Below, piece after piece: positions 1 to 7,812 of a DNA stretch of 41,685 bases (position 1 is its first letter; the number at the start of each line of letters is the position of its first letter). Under the pieces are notes generated by a model that was not told the DNA's origin, did not search any database, and was given only the letters and a program-made list of their open reading frames with translations. A program made the position numbers and the translations under genes. Origin of the DNA: Chloroflexota bacterium. Lineage in GTDB: Bacteria > Chloroflexota > Anaerolineae > Promineifilales > Promineifilaceae. Location: NCBI GenBank assembly GCA_018004935.1, contig JAGNBF010000069.1:1-41685 (forward strand). Reading direction: 5' to 3'.

Positions 1-2
1 CC

Positions 3-1553
3 GAGGAGCAGATGCGTTTGCTGGTGGCGGCAGGGGCGGCAAGTGCTATTGCGGCCGCATTTAAAGCGCCCATTGCCGGTGTCTTTTTTGCCCTGGAAGT
101 TGTCCTAAACGGCGCATTTGAAACACGATCATTTGGCATTGTGGTGCTGGCGGCCGTTGTTGCTTCTGCGTTTACCCAGGCTATTGAGCCAGGTAGTGAG
201 ATGGGTCCCTTTCATTACAGCCTGGGTAGCCCATTGGAGATACCTCTCTTTGCCCTTCTCGGTGTGATCATAGGTCCTTTAGCCGTTCTGTTTATCCGCG
301 CCGTCTATTGGCAACATGATTGGTGGCATTATCATGTCCATTTTCCCCGCCCCCTACGCACGGCTCTGGCTGGTGCTCTGGTCGGGGCAGTTGGTATTTT
401 CTTCCCCCAAATTTTAGGGCCAGGACGAGAAACGATGAATGCTATCCTGAGTGGAGAGGTTCACTTTGGCCTTACCTTTCTGCTGTTACTCGGCCTGTTC
501 AAACTGTTGATGACCTCGGTCAGTATGGCGGGAGGGTTTGTCGGTGGTGTATTTGCGCCTACTCTGTTTATGGGCATTGTCTGGGGCGATCTCTATGGCC
601 GATTGCTTCAATTTCTGGGGCTTTCAGCGTTAAGTGATTCTCAGGCTTACGCGATTGCCGGGATGGCGGCTATGATGGGTGGTGTTGTGCGTTCGCCTAT
701 TACAGCCATTATGTTGGTGTTTGAATTAACGAATGACTATCGCCTCATTCTGCCTATTATGCTGGCTACAGTTGTTAGTATTTATATTGCAGAACATCTT
801 GAACCATCGGGAATTTATAGATTGGGCTTGTTGCGTCAAGGGGTTCATTTGGTGTCAGGGCGTGAAACTGATCTGATGCAAGGAGTGACGGTTGGCGAAG
901 TCATGATGTCCCCTCCACCCATTATTACGGCCACTGCCTCTCTATTAGAATTGCGGGATGCTTTGCGTAAGTACACTAAAAATTCCCTTTGTGTGGTAGA
1001 TAAAGATGGCCTGCTTTGTGGTGTGGTGACTTTATCCGATTTGCGTCGTGCCTATGATGCCGATGTGGCACAACCCTTAACTGTTGGCGATATTTGCTCC
1101 CGAGATGTTGTAACCATCTACCCGGAAGAAACATTATGGACAGCCATTCGTATGATGGGGCAGATGGATATAGGCCGGTTGCCGGTCATCAAACGTGGGA
1201 CACGTGAGGTCATTGGTTTGATTGGTCGGTATGGGATGATGCAAGCGTATCATCTGGCTGTTGCGCGAAAAATGCAGGATCAACAAACAGCCGAACGGAT
1301 TCGGTTGGATACTCTGACCGAGAGCCATGTATTTGAATTCCATATTGTTGCTGGGTCTTTGGTAGCGGGTAAACAAATTCGTGATGTACCCTGGCCATCG
1401 GAGAGTGTGGTGGCCTCCATTCGCCGCCAGGGACGTTTGTTAATTCCCCATGGTGATACCCAACTCAATAGTGGTGATGCGCTTGTTGTCGTAGCGGCTC
1501 CATCGGCTGAGCCAGTCCTAAAAAGGCTGACTCAACTGCCATTGCCGGAGTGA
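3..1553 (+). CDS. CLC-family chloride channel/transporter with CBS pair and TrkA-C domain (5' truncated)
   Basis: Membrane anion channel or H+/Cl- exchanger of the CLC family. The reading frame is open from the first bases of the window and begins inside the conserved membrane core, so the N-terminal half, including the GSGIP and GREGP selectivity motifs, lies outside. What remains shows the core helices (IAAAFKAPIAGVFFALE, then GGVFAPTLFMG, the anion-pathway GxFxP-type motif, then AAMMGGVVRSPITAIML). After about residue 295 come two CBS domains (VGEVMMSPPPIITATASL and VGDICSRDVVTI), which in this family bind adenine nucleotides. The end (about residues 440-510) resembles a TrkA-C domain, which often senses a ligand. 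The ATG at 12 is internal. Family assignment is firm; whether it is a channel or an exchanger cannot be judged from this part. Confidence 0.93.
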   Translation, partial: EEQMRLLVAAGAASAIAAAFKAPIAGVFFALEVVLNGAFETRSFGIVVLAAVVASAFTQAIEPGSEMGPFHYSLGSPLEIPLFALLGVIIGPLAVLFIRAVYWQHDWWHYHVHFPRPLRTALAGALVGAVGIFFPQILGPGRETMNAILSGEVHFGLTFLLLLGLFKLLMTSVSMAGGFVGGVFAPTLFMGIVWGDLYGRLLQFLGLSALSDSQAYAIAGMAAMMGGVVRSPITAIMLVFELTNDYRLILPIMLATVVSIYIAEHLEPSGIYRLGLLRQGVHLVSGRETDLMQGVTVGEVMMSPPPIITATASLLELRDALRKYTKNSLCVVDKDGLLCGVVTLSDLRRAYDADVAQPLTVGDICSRDVVTIYPEETLWTAIRMMGQMDIGRLPVIKRGTREVIGLIGRYGMMQAYHLAVARKMQDQQTAERIRLDTLTESHVFEFHIVAGSLVAGKQIRDVPWPSESVVASIRRQGRLLIPHGDTQLNSGDALVVVAAPSAEPVLKRLTQLPLPE

Positions 1554-1583
1554 TGACGAGTAAGGAACTGATGACAATTTACT

Positions 1584-2570
1584 ATGCAAGAACAACCTAT
1601 ACAACTTCCGTGGGAACAGCCCGGTTGGCTGGAAGAAGCAACGGCGTGGATGCAGGCCCAATTAGGGGCGCAGGGATGGCAGGTCGTCACTCCGGTAGAG
1701 TTGTTACACCAACGGCCCTGGTCTACCTTTGCCCGGGTGGGTACGGACAAGGGGTTGGTCTATTTCAAAGCTCCGGCCCCCCCGTTTTTTGAAGCCCCAC
1801 TCACTCAGTTTTTAGCCCAGAAACGACCTGATTGTACTGTGTCGGTTCTGGCGATTGAGCGGGATCGGGGTTGGATTCTCTCCCCGGATGCAGGCATGAC
1901 GGTACGGAGTGCCAGTCCCACGGTGGAACAGGTGGATGATTGGCTTAAACTGTTACCCGCTTATGCTGAATTTCAGATGCAGATGGCCGAATATGTGCCA
2001 GATGTGTTGGCGATGGGAATGCCGGATCGGCGGCTGGCTGAGTTGCCCGGTTTGTACGATGAGTTGATGGGGGCGCACGAGAATTTACGCGTGGGGTTGG
2101 AGCCGGGTTTGACGGCAGAAGAGTATGAGCGGTTGTTGGCTTTGCGGCCGCGACTCACTCTCTGGTGTGAACAGTTAGCCAGCTACGGCCTGCCCGAAAC
2201 TCTCACCCACGAGGAATTGCATGATGCCAATGTGTTGGTTAATGAGGGCCGCTACATTTACACCGACTGGAGTGATAGCTGTGTGGGGCATCCCTTTTTT
2301 ACGATGTTGGTAACAATTCGTGCGGCCGCGCATCGGCTCAAGTTAGAAGAAAGTGGTCCAGAGATGGAACGCCTGCGCGACGCCTACCTGGAACCCTGGA
2401 CAATCTTTGCCCCACAGGAGCAGTTAGCAGAGGCGTTCCGGTTGGCTTATAAGCTGGGGATGCTAAACCGGGCACTCTCCTGGCATCACGGCACCGGCTC
2501 GCTGGCGATGAAGCATAAAGAAGCCTATGCCGACTATGTGCCGGGTTGGCTACAGGATTTTTTGCAGTAA
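1584..2570 (+). CDS. APH-fold phosphotransferase family protein
   Basis: A 328-residue soluble protein with a weak aminoglycoside phosphotransferase/choline-kinase (APH) fold signature. The catalytic loop is recognisable as LHDANVL (His213, Asp214, Asn216), followed by the metal-binding DWSD (Asp228), which matches the HxDxxxxN...D pattern of these kinases loosely. Lys62 in YFKAP is a candidate ATP-binding lysine. The substrate is unknown; such proteins act on aminoglycosides, choline, homoserine, sugars or other hydroxyl compounds, and nothing nearby points to antibiotic resistance. The start ATG follows the CLC stop by 30 bp with only a distant GTAAGGAACT as possible ribosome site, so the two may be co-transcribed. 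Confidence 0.75.
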   Translation: MQEQPIQLPWEQPGWLEEATAWMQAQLGAQGWQVVTPVELLHQRPWSTFARVGTDKGLVYFKAPAPPFFEAPLTQFLAQKRPDCTVSVLAIERDRGWILSPDAGMTVRSASPTVEQVDDWLKLLPAYAEFQMQMAEYVPDVLAMGMPDRRLAELPGLYDELMGAHENLRVGLEPGLTAEEYERLLALRPRLTLWCEQLASYGLPETLTHEELHDANVLVNEGRYIYTDWSDSCVGHPFFTMLVTIRAAAHRLKLEESGPEMERLRDAYLEPWTIFAPQEQLAEAFRLAYKLGMLNRALSWHHGTGSLAMKHKEAYADYVPGWLQDFLQ

Positions 2571-2807
2571 CTATACACGTCCTCGAGGGCTGAAATTACC
2601 GAAGCCCGACTCCGCCTTCGACAAGCTCAGGTATCGCTGTGCCCTACCGGTATAGATACTTTTTGCATGAGGAGCGCCTTTGTGATTCCGTTTAAGTGTG
2701 TCGTTACCGGTCTCGGTAATTGCCTTCATAAGGTTTTACCAAAATACTGTACAATGACACAATAAAATGGTATACTCGTGCTCATCTGTTCTCCTCAAAC
2801 AGAGAAT

Positions 2808-2872
2808 GCCTTCGGAAGGTTCATTATTTTCCTCCTAATTTGAGGTAATGCTGGGACAGGCCTTCCGAAGGC
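2808..2872. repeat. CCTTCGGAAGG-arm repeat (family R4), copy 1
   Basis: Two CCTTCGGAAGG-type palindromic words, about 50 bp apart, bracket an A/T-rich core. The same layout recurs at 21283-21345 and 30211-30267 with different cores. The adjacent sequence 2571-2807 holds no gene I can support, only a TTCGACAAGCTCAGG element at about 2617. Confidence 0.6.
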
Positions 2873-2910
2873 AAAATGTTTTGTGTATAAGAATGAGACA
2901 TAAAAAACCT

Positions 2911-3020
2911 GGTTCTTGGGGAATTCAGGGGTTGATACCAGATGTAAAGGCGGGCCTTGTGCCTGCCCAGGGTGGGGCAACCACAAGGGTTGCCCGTACC
3001 CCACGAAATCTCGAAGAACC
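2911..3020 (+). repeat. Interspersed repeat family R2, copy 1
   Basis: About 110 bp rich in short inverted words: GGTTCTTGGGGAATTCAGGG, then CAGATGTAAAGGCGGGCC, then GGGCAACCACAAGGGTTGCC and CGTACCCC. Close copies occur at 21393-21486, 23212-23275 and, inverted, 34777-34884, with a fragment at 7770-7803. There is no coding capacity. The inner GGGCAACC/GGTTGCCC arms can form a hairpin. Confidence 0.7.
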
Positions 3021-3033
3021 AAAAACTTATTCG

Positions 3034-3100
3034 CTGGGAGTGGCCCGGTCAGGAGATCGGCCACAGAAAATGTTCAAGTTATTTAATCGTCAATCATTAG
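3034..3100 (+). repeat. Interspersed repeat family R3, copy 1
   Basis: Contains AGTGGCCCGGTCAGGAGATC then GGCCACAG followed by TTCAAGTTATTTAATCGTCA. The same block is found at 29281-29358 and, inverted and fuller, at 34263-34372, with diverged cores at 13313-13366 and 35031-35062. The GTGGCC...GGCCAC arms pair around the GGTCAGGAGACC core. Confidence 0.65.
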
Positions 3101-3172
3101 GGTTCGCTCAAGATTAAGTTGGGCGGCAGGGTACGGTTGTTTTGTGAGGTGCCGGAAAAGGACCCGGCTTCT

Positions 3173-3766
3173 ATGGAAGTGATGACACTCAACGTGGGTC
3201 AACGGATTCGTACCATTCGGGAGCGGCAAGGCTTGTCGTTGCGGGCTGTGGCCGAACGTTGTGGTCTTTCTTTAAATGCCATTAGCCTGATCGAGCGGGG
3301 CGAAAATTCGCCTACCGTTTCCTCCCTACACCATCTCGCCACCGCTCTGAATGTGCCGATTACTCGTTTTTTTGAAGAGAACCAGGAAGAAACAACGGTA
3401 TTTGTTCAGCCCACAACCCGGCTACGGTCTGAAGCGAATGGCATTACGATGGAAAGTTTGGGCTTGGGTTTGCGCAACCAACAATTAGAACCGTTCCTGC
3501 TCATTGTGGATCCGGGAGCCAATAACCTGGACCAACCCATAAGCCATCTAGGCGAAGAATTAGTTTTTTGCCTGGAAGGGGAGATTGTTTATTACGTGGC
3601 TGGACAGGCGTATCGGTTGTTGCCGGGATTCAATCTATTATTTCAGGCCACACAGTCCCATTGCTTTCACAATGACACAGAGACAGTGGCAAAGTTGATG
3701 TTGGTCTTTCATGCCTCTGAAGGTAGTCACCTGGGGCGACCACTACACCTGGCGTCAAGGCCTTAA
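3173..3766 (+). CDS. XRE-family transcriptional regulator with C-terminal cupin domain
   Basis: A 197-residue regulator. Residues about 8-65 form a Cro/C1-type helix-turn-helix (GQRIRTIRERQGLSLRAVAE then NAISLIERGENSPTVSSL), and residues about 120-185 form a cupin beta-barrel (HLGEELVFCLEGEIVYYVAG), the arrangement of the PuuR/SutR-like family in which the cupin senses a small ligand. ATG 3173 is chosen because it follows GGAAAAGGA and because upstream codons in this frame run into repeat sequence; ATG 3182 is possible. The next gene starts 27 bp downstream, so the lipoprotein may share the transcript. The target genes and ligand cannot be inferred. Confidence 0.85.
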   Translation: MEVMTLNVGQRIRTIRERQGLSLRAVAERCGLSLNAISLIERGENSPTVSSLHHLATALNVPITRFFEENQEETTVFVQPTTRLRSEANGITMESLGLGLRNQQLEPFLLIVDPGANNLDQPISHLGEELVFCLEGEIVYYVAGQAYRLLPGFNLLFQATQSHCFHNDTETVAKLMLVFHASEGSHLGRPLHLASRP

Positions 3767-3793
3767 ACCTTCGGCATCTTGGTGAGGAGAACC

Positions 3794-4426
3794 ATGTCAC
3801 ACCGAAAAATGTTCTTCTATGGCCCAATAGTCATTCCCATTGGTATGGCTTGTTTGCTGATTATCTTGGGTGGTTGCGCTACGTCAACGGGCGAGGCGGA
3901 TAGTAGCCCGGAGCCAACGGTAACAGCCGAAGCGCCTGCTGATGTGGTAGCGGCGCGTGAGGCAGTTTTGGATTACCTGCGCGATGGAGCGAACGAATGT
4001 GTGCCTCCAGATGGGGTTCAATGGCGAGCCTTACTGGGTTCGGCTCCCGATGGATTCAATGTTTACCGCTTCCGGGCTGAGGATTGTTTGATGACGGTTT
4101 CTTATGCTCTGGATGAGGGGGCTGACACCCGTTATCATGTAACGTTGGGGGATCAGGTGACGGGTTTTTGTTGGCAGGCGGTGGTGGATGCCCGCGGCCG
4201 CGTTCGGGACACAGGTCTTGAGGCCCAAATGAGAGAGGAGTTGGTCAACGCCGCGGCCGCGTACTGCACCGAACAAGGCTACCAATACGAACTTCGTACC
4301 CAACCCGATGGCCGCGAATGTGGGGCTTGCATCTTTCCCGATGCCAGTGCCTGTAACGCCTGGGCTTACTTCCAGCAAGAGTGCCAACCTGGTGATATCC
4401 CCGACAGTGAACAAACGACCGACTAA
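3794..4426 (+). CDS. DUF333-like lipoprotein
   Basis: A 210-residue predicted lipoprotein. The N-terminus has a basic start, a hydrophobic stretch and a lipobox ending LGGC, followed by a Ser/Glu/Pro/Thr-rich linker, so the mature protein should be tethered to the outer face of the membrane. The C-terminal 45 residues (AAAYCTEQGYQYELRT..., CGACIFPDASACNAW, AYFQQEC) have the cysteine spacing and order of the DUF333 domain found in small secreted proteins sometimes called putative hemolysins; that name is not functional evidence. The central part (VAAREAVLDYLRD...) is unrecognised. The start ATG is supported by GGTGAGGAG seven bases upstream. The region carries two GCGGCCGC octamers. Confidence 0.75.
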   Translation: MSHRKMFFYGPIVIPIGMACLLIILGGCATSTGEADSSPEPTVTAEAPADVVAAREAVLDYLRDGANECVPPDGVQWRALLGSAPDGFNVYRFRAEDCLMTVSYALDEGADTRYHVTLGDQVTGFCWQAVVDARGRVRDTGLEAQMREELVNAAAAYCTEQGYQYELRTQPDGRECGACIFPDASACNAWAYFQQECQPGDIPDSEQTTD

Positions 4427-4429
4427 ACG

Positions 4430-4747
4430 ATGAGAACCGCACTCCTCTTCACCTTTCTCTTGCTTATGGTTCTGTGGCCTACCGGAGGGGAACCCTGCCC
4501 CCCGGTCAATACGTCATTGGCTACCCAGGTCTATTTTGTCCCGTGTGATGGTACCATCATTCACCTCATCGTTGTTTCCCCCGCATCATTCAGCTCTACC
4601 TTCTCCTTTTCCGTTCTGCTTCCGATTTTAGCCTCTTTCTGGCCTGCCTGGATTCGCGCAACCGCCTTCCCACCCTGCCAGCGAACTCCCAATGCAACAT
4701 TTGCCCGCGTCCTTCTCCCCCCTCCCCGCACTCTGACTTACGCCTGA
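4430..4747 (+). CDS. Small hypothetical protein, possibly exported
   Basis: A 105-codon frame that opens three bases after the lipoprotein stop. The first 22 residues are strongly hydrophobic after a basic start and resemble a signal peptide; the rest is hydrophobic, Pro- and Ser-rich and matches no family I know. There is no good ribosome-binding site (only the upstream coding end), and the reading frame runs into the repeat-rich spacer. It may be translated by coupling to the lipoprotein, or may not be a gene at all. Confidence 0.25.
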   Translation: MRTALLFTFLLLMVLWPTGGEPCPPVNTSLATQVYFVPCDGTIIHLIVVSPASFSSTFSFSVLLPILASFWPAWIRATAFPPCQRTPNATFARVLLPPPRTLTYA

Positions 4748-4875
4748 GAACGCCCAACAAAAATTTATTGACTGATTCGCATTTTTTGATTTTACAAGAG
4801 GGTGAACAGCCTGAAAGGCCGTTCTACATCTTGTATGGGCGTTCCTACGCGCAAACTCCCATACGCACAAACTTG

Positions 4876-4992
4876 TTTTCGTAGGCGTTCCCCATGAACG
4901 GGGCGCTCACCCCGAGGAATGAAAATCTGTAGGACAATTTTATAAATTGTTCACTGGGCGATTTACCCAATCGCCCTACATTTTCCGAGGAG
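4876..4992 (+). repeat. Composite repeat R1 ending in a Shine-Dalgarno sequence, copy ahead of cydA
   Basis: Order of parts: TTTTCGTAGGCGTTCCCCATG, a small variable hairpin (AACGGGGCGCTCACCCC), GAGGAATGAAAAT, then two back-to-back hairpins (GGACAATTTTATAAATTGTTC and GGGCGATTTACCCAATCGCCC), then CTACATTTTCCGAGGAG. The terminal GAGGAG is five bases ahead of the cydA start. Full copies lie at 6624-6740 and 41474-41584 and partial ones at 6474-6560, 24666-24695 and 32860-32916. Confidence 0.8.
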
Positions 4993-4997
4993 ACCCA

Positions 4998-6380
4998 ATG
5001 ATGGATCCTGTTTCCCTTTCCCGTATTCAGTTTTCGATTACCACCATTTACCACTTTTTCTTTGTCCCCTTGACCCTGGGCCTTTCTATCCTGGTGGCCC
5101 TCATGGAGACAATTTATGTCCGTACCAACCAGGAAGTGTACAAAAAGATGGCAAAATTCTGGGGTAAGCTATTCCTCATTAACTTTGCTATGGGGGTTGT
5201 GACCGGTATCGTACAGGAGTTCCAATTCGGTATGAACTGGTCAGAATATTCTCGCTTTGTCGGTGACATCTTTGGTGCTCCTCTGGCAGTAGAAGCCTTG
5301 GCCGCATTTTTTCTGGAATCCACCTTCTTGGGCATCTGGATTTTTGGGTGGGAAAAGCTATCCAAAGGCTGGCACGCCGTCACCATCTGGCTGGTGGCTC
5401 TGGCAACCAATCTTTCCGCCTTCTGGATTCTGGCGGCCAACTCGTTTATGCAACAGCCAATCGGTTACATCCTACGCAATGGCCGCGCCGAAATGACCGA
5501 CTTCTTCGCCCTCATCCTCAACCCCAACTTGTGGGTACAACTACCGCATGTGTTGGCGGGTGGTTTTGTTACCGCCGGATTCTTTATGATGGGGATCAGT
5601 GCCTATCATCTACTCCGGCAAAAAGAGTTAGATTTCTTCCGCCGCTCGTTCCAGATTGCCGCTATTATCGGCTTCTTGGGTATTAGTATGAGCATTCTGA
5701 CAGGGCATAGTCAGGCACAACACATGGTCGAGACGCAACCGATGAAGATGGCGGCCGCGGAAGCTGTTTGGGAAACAGAAAACCCGGCAGGTATGTCCCT
5801 CTTCACCATTGGCAACGAGACAGAACGACGTGATGTGTTCGCCATTCGTATTCCCCGCCTGCTCAGTCTGTTAGCCTTCAATCAACTCAACGGCACAGTA
5901 CAGGGAATCAATGATTTGCAGGCCCAGTACGAAGCGCAGTACGGGCCAGGCAATTATGTGCCCCCGGTAGCCGTCAGTTATTGGAGTTTCCGCATAATGG
6001 TTGGAGCCGGGTTTGTTATGCTGGCCTTAGCCATCTATGGCCTATATCTGGTCATGGCCGAACAACTCACCTACCAACCCCAATGGCTCAAGCTATTTCC
6101 ACTCGTCATCATCTTGCCCTACGTTGCCAACAGTACCGGCTGGATTCTCACCGAAGTGGGACGTGCGCCCTGGATTGTGTATGGCCTGATGACGATCGAA
6201 TCGGCAGTGTCACCGAACGTAACAAGTGGCATGGTCTTGACCTCACTCATCGTTTTTACCCTGCTTTACGGTGGCCTGATGGCGGCGGATATTTACCTGC
6301 TCCAAAAGTTTGCCCGTGGTGATGTGGCCGAAACCGGTCCCCAGGCGATTCCGGGTGTTTCGTTGATTCCTGGTGATTGA
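4998..6380 (+). CDS. cydA: Cytochrome bd ubiquinol oxidase subunit I
   Basis: Integral membrane subunit I of the bd-type terminal oxidase, which oxidises quinol and reduces O2 to water without pumping protons. It is 460 residues long with about nine membrane helices. From ATG 4998 the high-spin heme ligand falls at His19 (YHFFFVPLTLG), the same number as in the E. coli protein, which supports this start. GHSQAQHMVETQPMKMAAAE is the conserved quinol-loop entry, and GRAPWIVYG replaces the usual GRQPW. The quinol loop is of the short type, as is usual outside enterobacteria. GAGGAG, the end of repeat R1, provides the ribosome site. cydB follows after 369 bp of repeats. Confidence 0.97.
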   Translation: MMDPVSLSRIQFSITTIYHFFFVPLTLGLSILVALMETIYVRTNQEVYKKMAKFWGKLFLINFAMGVVTGIVQEFQFGMNWSEYSRFVGDIFGAPLAVEALAAFFLESTFLGIWIFGWEKLSKGWHAVTIWLVALATNLSAFWILAANSFMQQPIGYILRNGRAEMTDFFALILNPNLWVQLPHVLAGGFVTAGFFMMGISAYHLLRQKELDFFRRSFQIAAIIGFLGISMSILTGHSQAQHMVETQPMKMAAAEAVWETENPAGMSLFTIGNETERRDVFAIRIPRLLSLLAFNQLNGTVQGINDLQAQYEAQYGPGNYVPPVAVSYWSFRIMVGAGFVMLALAIYGLYLVMAEQLTYQPQWLKLFPLVIILPYVANSTGWILTEVGRAPWIVYGLMTIESAVSPNVTSGMVLTSLIVFTLLYGGLMAADIYLLQKFARGDVAETGPQAIPGVSLIPGD

Positions 6381-6439
6381 GATAGGGGAACTCGAGACTC
6401 AAAATTTATTTGCGTAACGAAACCCCAAAGAACTTATTT

Positions 6440-6560
6440 TCTTCCTCTCAACCGGAATGAAACACACCCTTGGGCAAATCGTCCGGGCGATTTACAAAAT
6501 CGCCCTACATTTTCGCAGGGGTTCCCCATGGGCCTACGGCGCACCAAGATGAATGAAAAT
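6440..6560. repeat. Partial R1 copy joined to an inverted GGTTGAGAGGAAG element
   Basis: In the cydA-cydB spacer (6381-6749, no gene). TTTCTTCCTCTCAACCGGAA followed by TGAAACACACCC is the inverse of a block at 24696-24730 and is related to 16668-16690. It is fused to GGGCGATTTACAAAATCGCC and CTACATTTTCGCAGGGGTTC of family R1. A TCCGTGTTTC word repeat follows at about 6583-6610. Confidence 0.65.
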
Positions 6561-6623
6561 GACGCCACCATTTTCATCCCCATCCGTGTTTCTTCCTATC
6601 CGTGTTTCCAGTATCAGTGGCTA

Positions 6624-6740
6624 TTTTTGTAGGAGTTCCCCATGTGCCTTTGGCACACCAAGAGGGTTGAAAATCTGTAGGACGATTTTGTAAATCGTCC
6701 ACTGGGCGATTTGCCAAATCGCCCTACATTTTCGTAGGAG
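6624..6740 (+). repeat. Composite repeat R1, full copy ahead of cydB
   Basis: Same order as at 4876-4992: GTAGGAGTTCCCCATG, a small hairpin (GTGCCTTTGGCAC), ACCAAGAGGGTTGAAAAT, the hairpin pair GGACGATTTTGTAAATCGTCC and GGGCGATTTGCCAAATCGCC, and the tail CTACATTTTCGTAGGAG. The last AGGAG is nine bases before the cydB ATG and is its only plausible ribosome site. Confidence 0.8.
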
Positions 6741-6749
6741 TATCAAAAA

Positions 6750-7763
6750 ATGGACCTCAATATTCTCTGGTTTGTCCTGATCGGTGTGTTGTACATCGGT
6801 TTTTTTGTCTTGGAAGGCTTTGATTTTGGTGTAGGGATCTTGCTTCCGTTTTTGGGCAAAAACGACAAGGAACGGCGCATGATCATCAACACCATTGGCC
6901 CCCACTGGGATGGGAACGAAGTGTGGTTGCTGACGGCGGGTGGCGCGACCTTTGCCGCGTTTCCCGAATGGTATGCTACGCTGTTCAGTGGCTTTTATAT
7001 GGCCTTGTTCCTGCTGTTGGTGGCCTTGATTTTGCGCGGGGTGGCGTTTGAGTTTCGCAGTAAAGACAGTAACCCCCGGTGGCGCTTATTCTGGGATTGG
7101 GCCATCTTTGTGGGGAGTTTTCTGCCTGCCTTACTCATGGGGGTGGCGTTTGCCAATCTGGTGCGGGGTGTGCCCATTGATGCAGAGATGAACTATGTGG
7201 GCGGATTCTGGAACCTGCTCAATCCTTATGCGCTGGTGGCGGGATTAGCTACGGTAGCTGTGTTTACGTTATACGGGGCGATTTTTTTGACCTTAAAGTT
7301 GGGGCAACCACTCCAGGAGAAGGCCCAAATTATTGCCCAGTGGTTATGGTTTCCGGCCCTGGTGTTGATTGTCCTGTTTTTTGCCGGAACTTATCTGGCT
7401 ACAGATGCTCTGGAGCAGTTAGGGGTGAATCCAGGGGTTATTCCTATTACGGCTGGGTTAGGTTTGTTGATGGTGGGGCCGTTGTTGCGGCGCAAGATGG
7501 ACGGTTGGGCATTTGGGTTGACAGCGTTAGCGGTTGTCAGTGCTACTGCCACCATTTTCTTGATTCTCTTCCCCCGGGTGATGGTGTCGAGCCTGAACCC
7601 GGAGTTCAGCCTGACGATTTACAATGCCTCATCTAGCCCCTACACGTTGCGGGTGATGACGATTGTGGCCCTGACGTTGGTTCCGGTGGTGCTGATTTAT
7701 CAGGGGTGGACGTATTGGGTGTTTCGTAAGCGGATTACGGAAGAGACGGTGTTGGAGTATTAA
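6750..7763 (+). CDS. cydB: Cytochrome bd ubiquinol oxidase subunit II
   Basis: Integral membrane subunit II of the bd oxidase, 337 residues with about eight membrane helices. The N-terminus (LEGFDFGVGILLPFLG) and IGPHWDGNEVWLLTAGGA are the family hallmarks; RGVAFEFRSKD follows helix III. It pairs with CydA, which holds the hemes. The start is fixed by AGGAG nine bases upstream, contributed by repeat R1. The stop is followed one base later by a short frame (7765-7812) that overlaps the beginning of the cydDC gene, so oxidase and maturation transporter probably form one transcript. Confidence 0.97.
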   Translation: MDLNILWFVLIGVLYIGFFVLEGFDFGVGILLPFLGKNDKERRMIINTIGPHWDGNEVWLLTAGGATFAAFPEWYATLFSGFYMALFLLLVALILRGVAFEFRSKDSNPRWRLFWDWAIFVGSFLPALLMGVAFANLVRGVPIDAEMNYVGGFWNLLNPYALVAGLATVAVFTLYGAIFLTLKLGQPLQEKAQIIAQWLWFPALVLIVLFFAGTYLATDALEQLGVNPGVIPITAGLGLLMVGPLLRRKMDGWAFGLTALAVVSATATIFLILFPRVMVSSLNPEFSLTIYNASSSPYTLRVMTIVALTLVPVVLIYQGWTYWVFRKRITEETVLEY

Positions 7764-7764
7764 A

Positions 7765-7812
7765 ATGAGTGGGTCTTGGGGATTTTGCGGGGTACGGGCA
7801 ACTTATGTTTGA
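7765..7812 (+). CDS. Possible 15-codon leader ORF coupling cydB to cydDC
   Basis: ATG one base after the cydB stop, with GGAG at 7754-7757 at ideal spacing, encodes MSGSWGFCGVRATYV. Its TGA (7810-7812) lies just inside the likely cydDC ATG at 7805, giving an overlap typical of translational coupling. The frame is written largely in a fragment of repeat family R2, so the arrangement may be accidental. Confidence 0.25.
   Translation: MSGSWGFCGVRATYV
7770..7803 (-). repeat. Fragment of repeat family R2 at the cydDC start
   Basis: GGGTCTT, GGATTTTGCGGGG and TACGGGCAAC match, with small differences, the inverted R2 copy beginning at 34777. It occupies exactly the gap between the cydB stop and the ATG at 7805 and includes most of the codons that would follow the alternative GTG start at 7769. 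Confidence 0.55.

Noticed and set aside
1584-2570. Aminoglycoside resistance gene
   Set aside because: The catalytic motifs are only loosely APH-like, and there is no resistance or mobile context; substrate left open.
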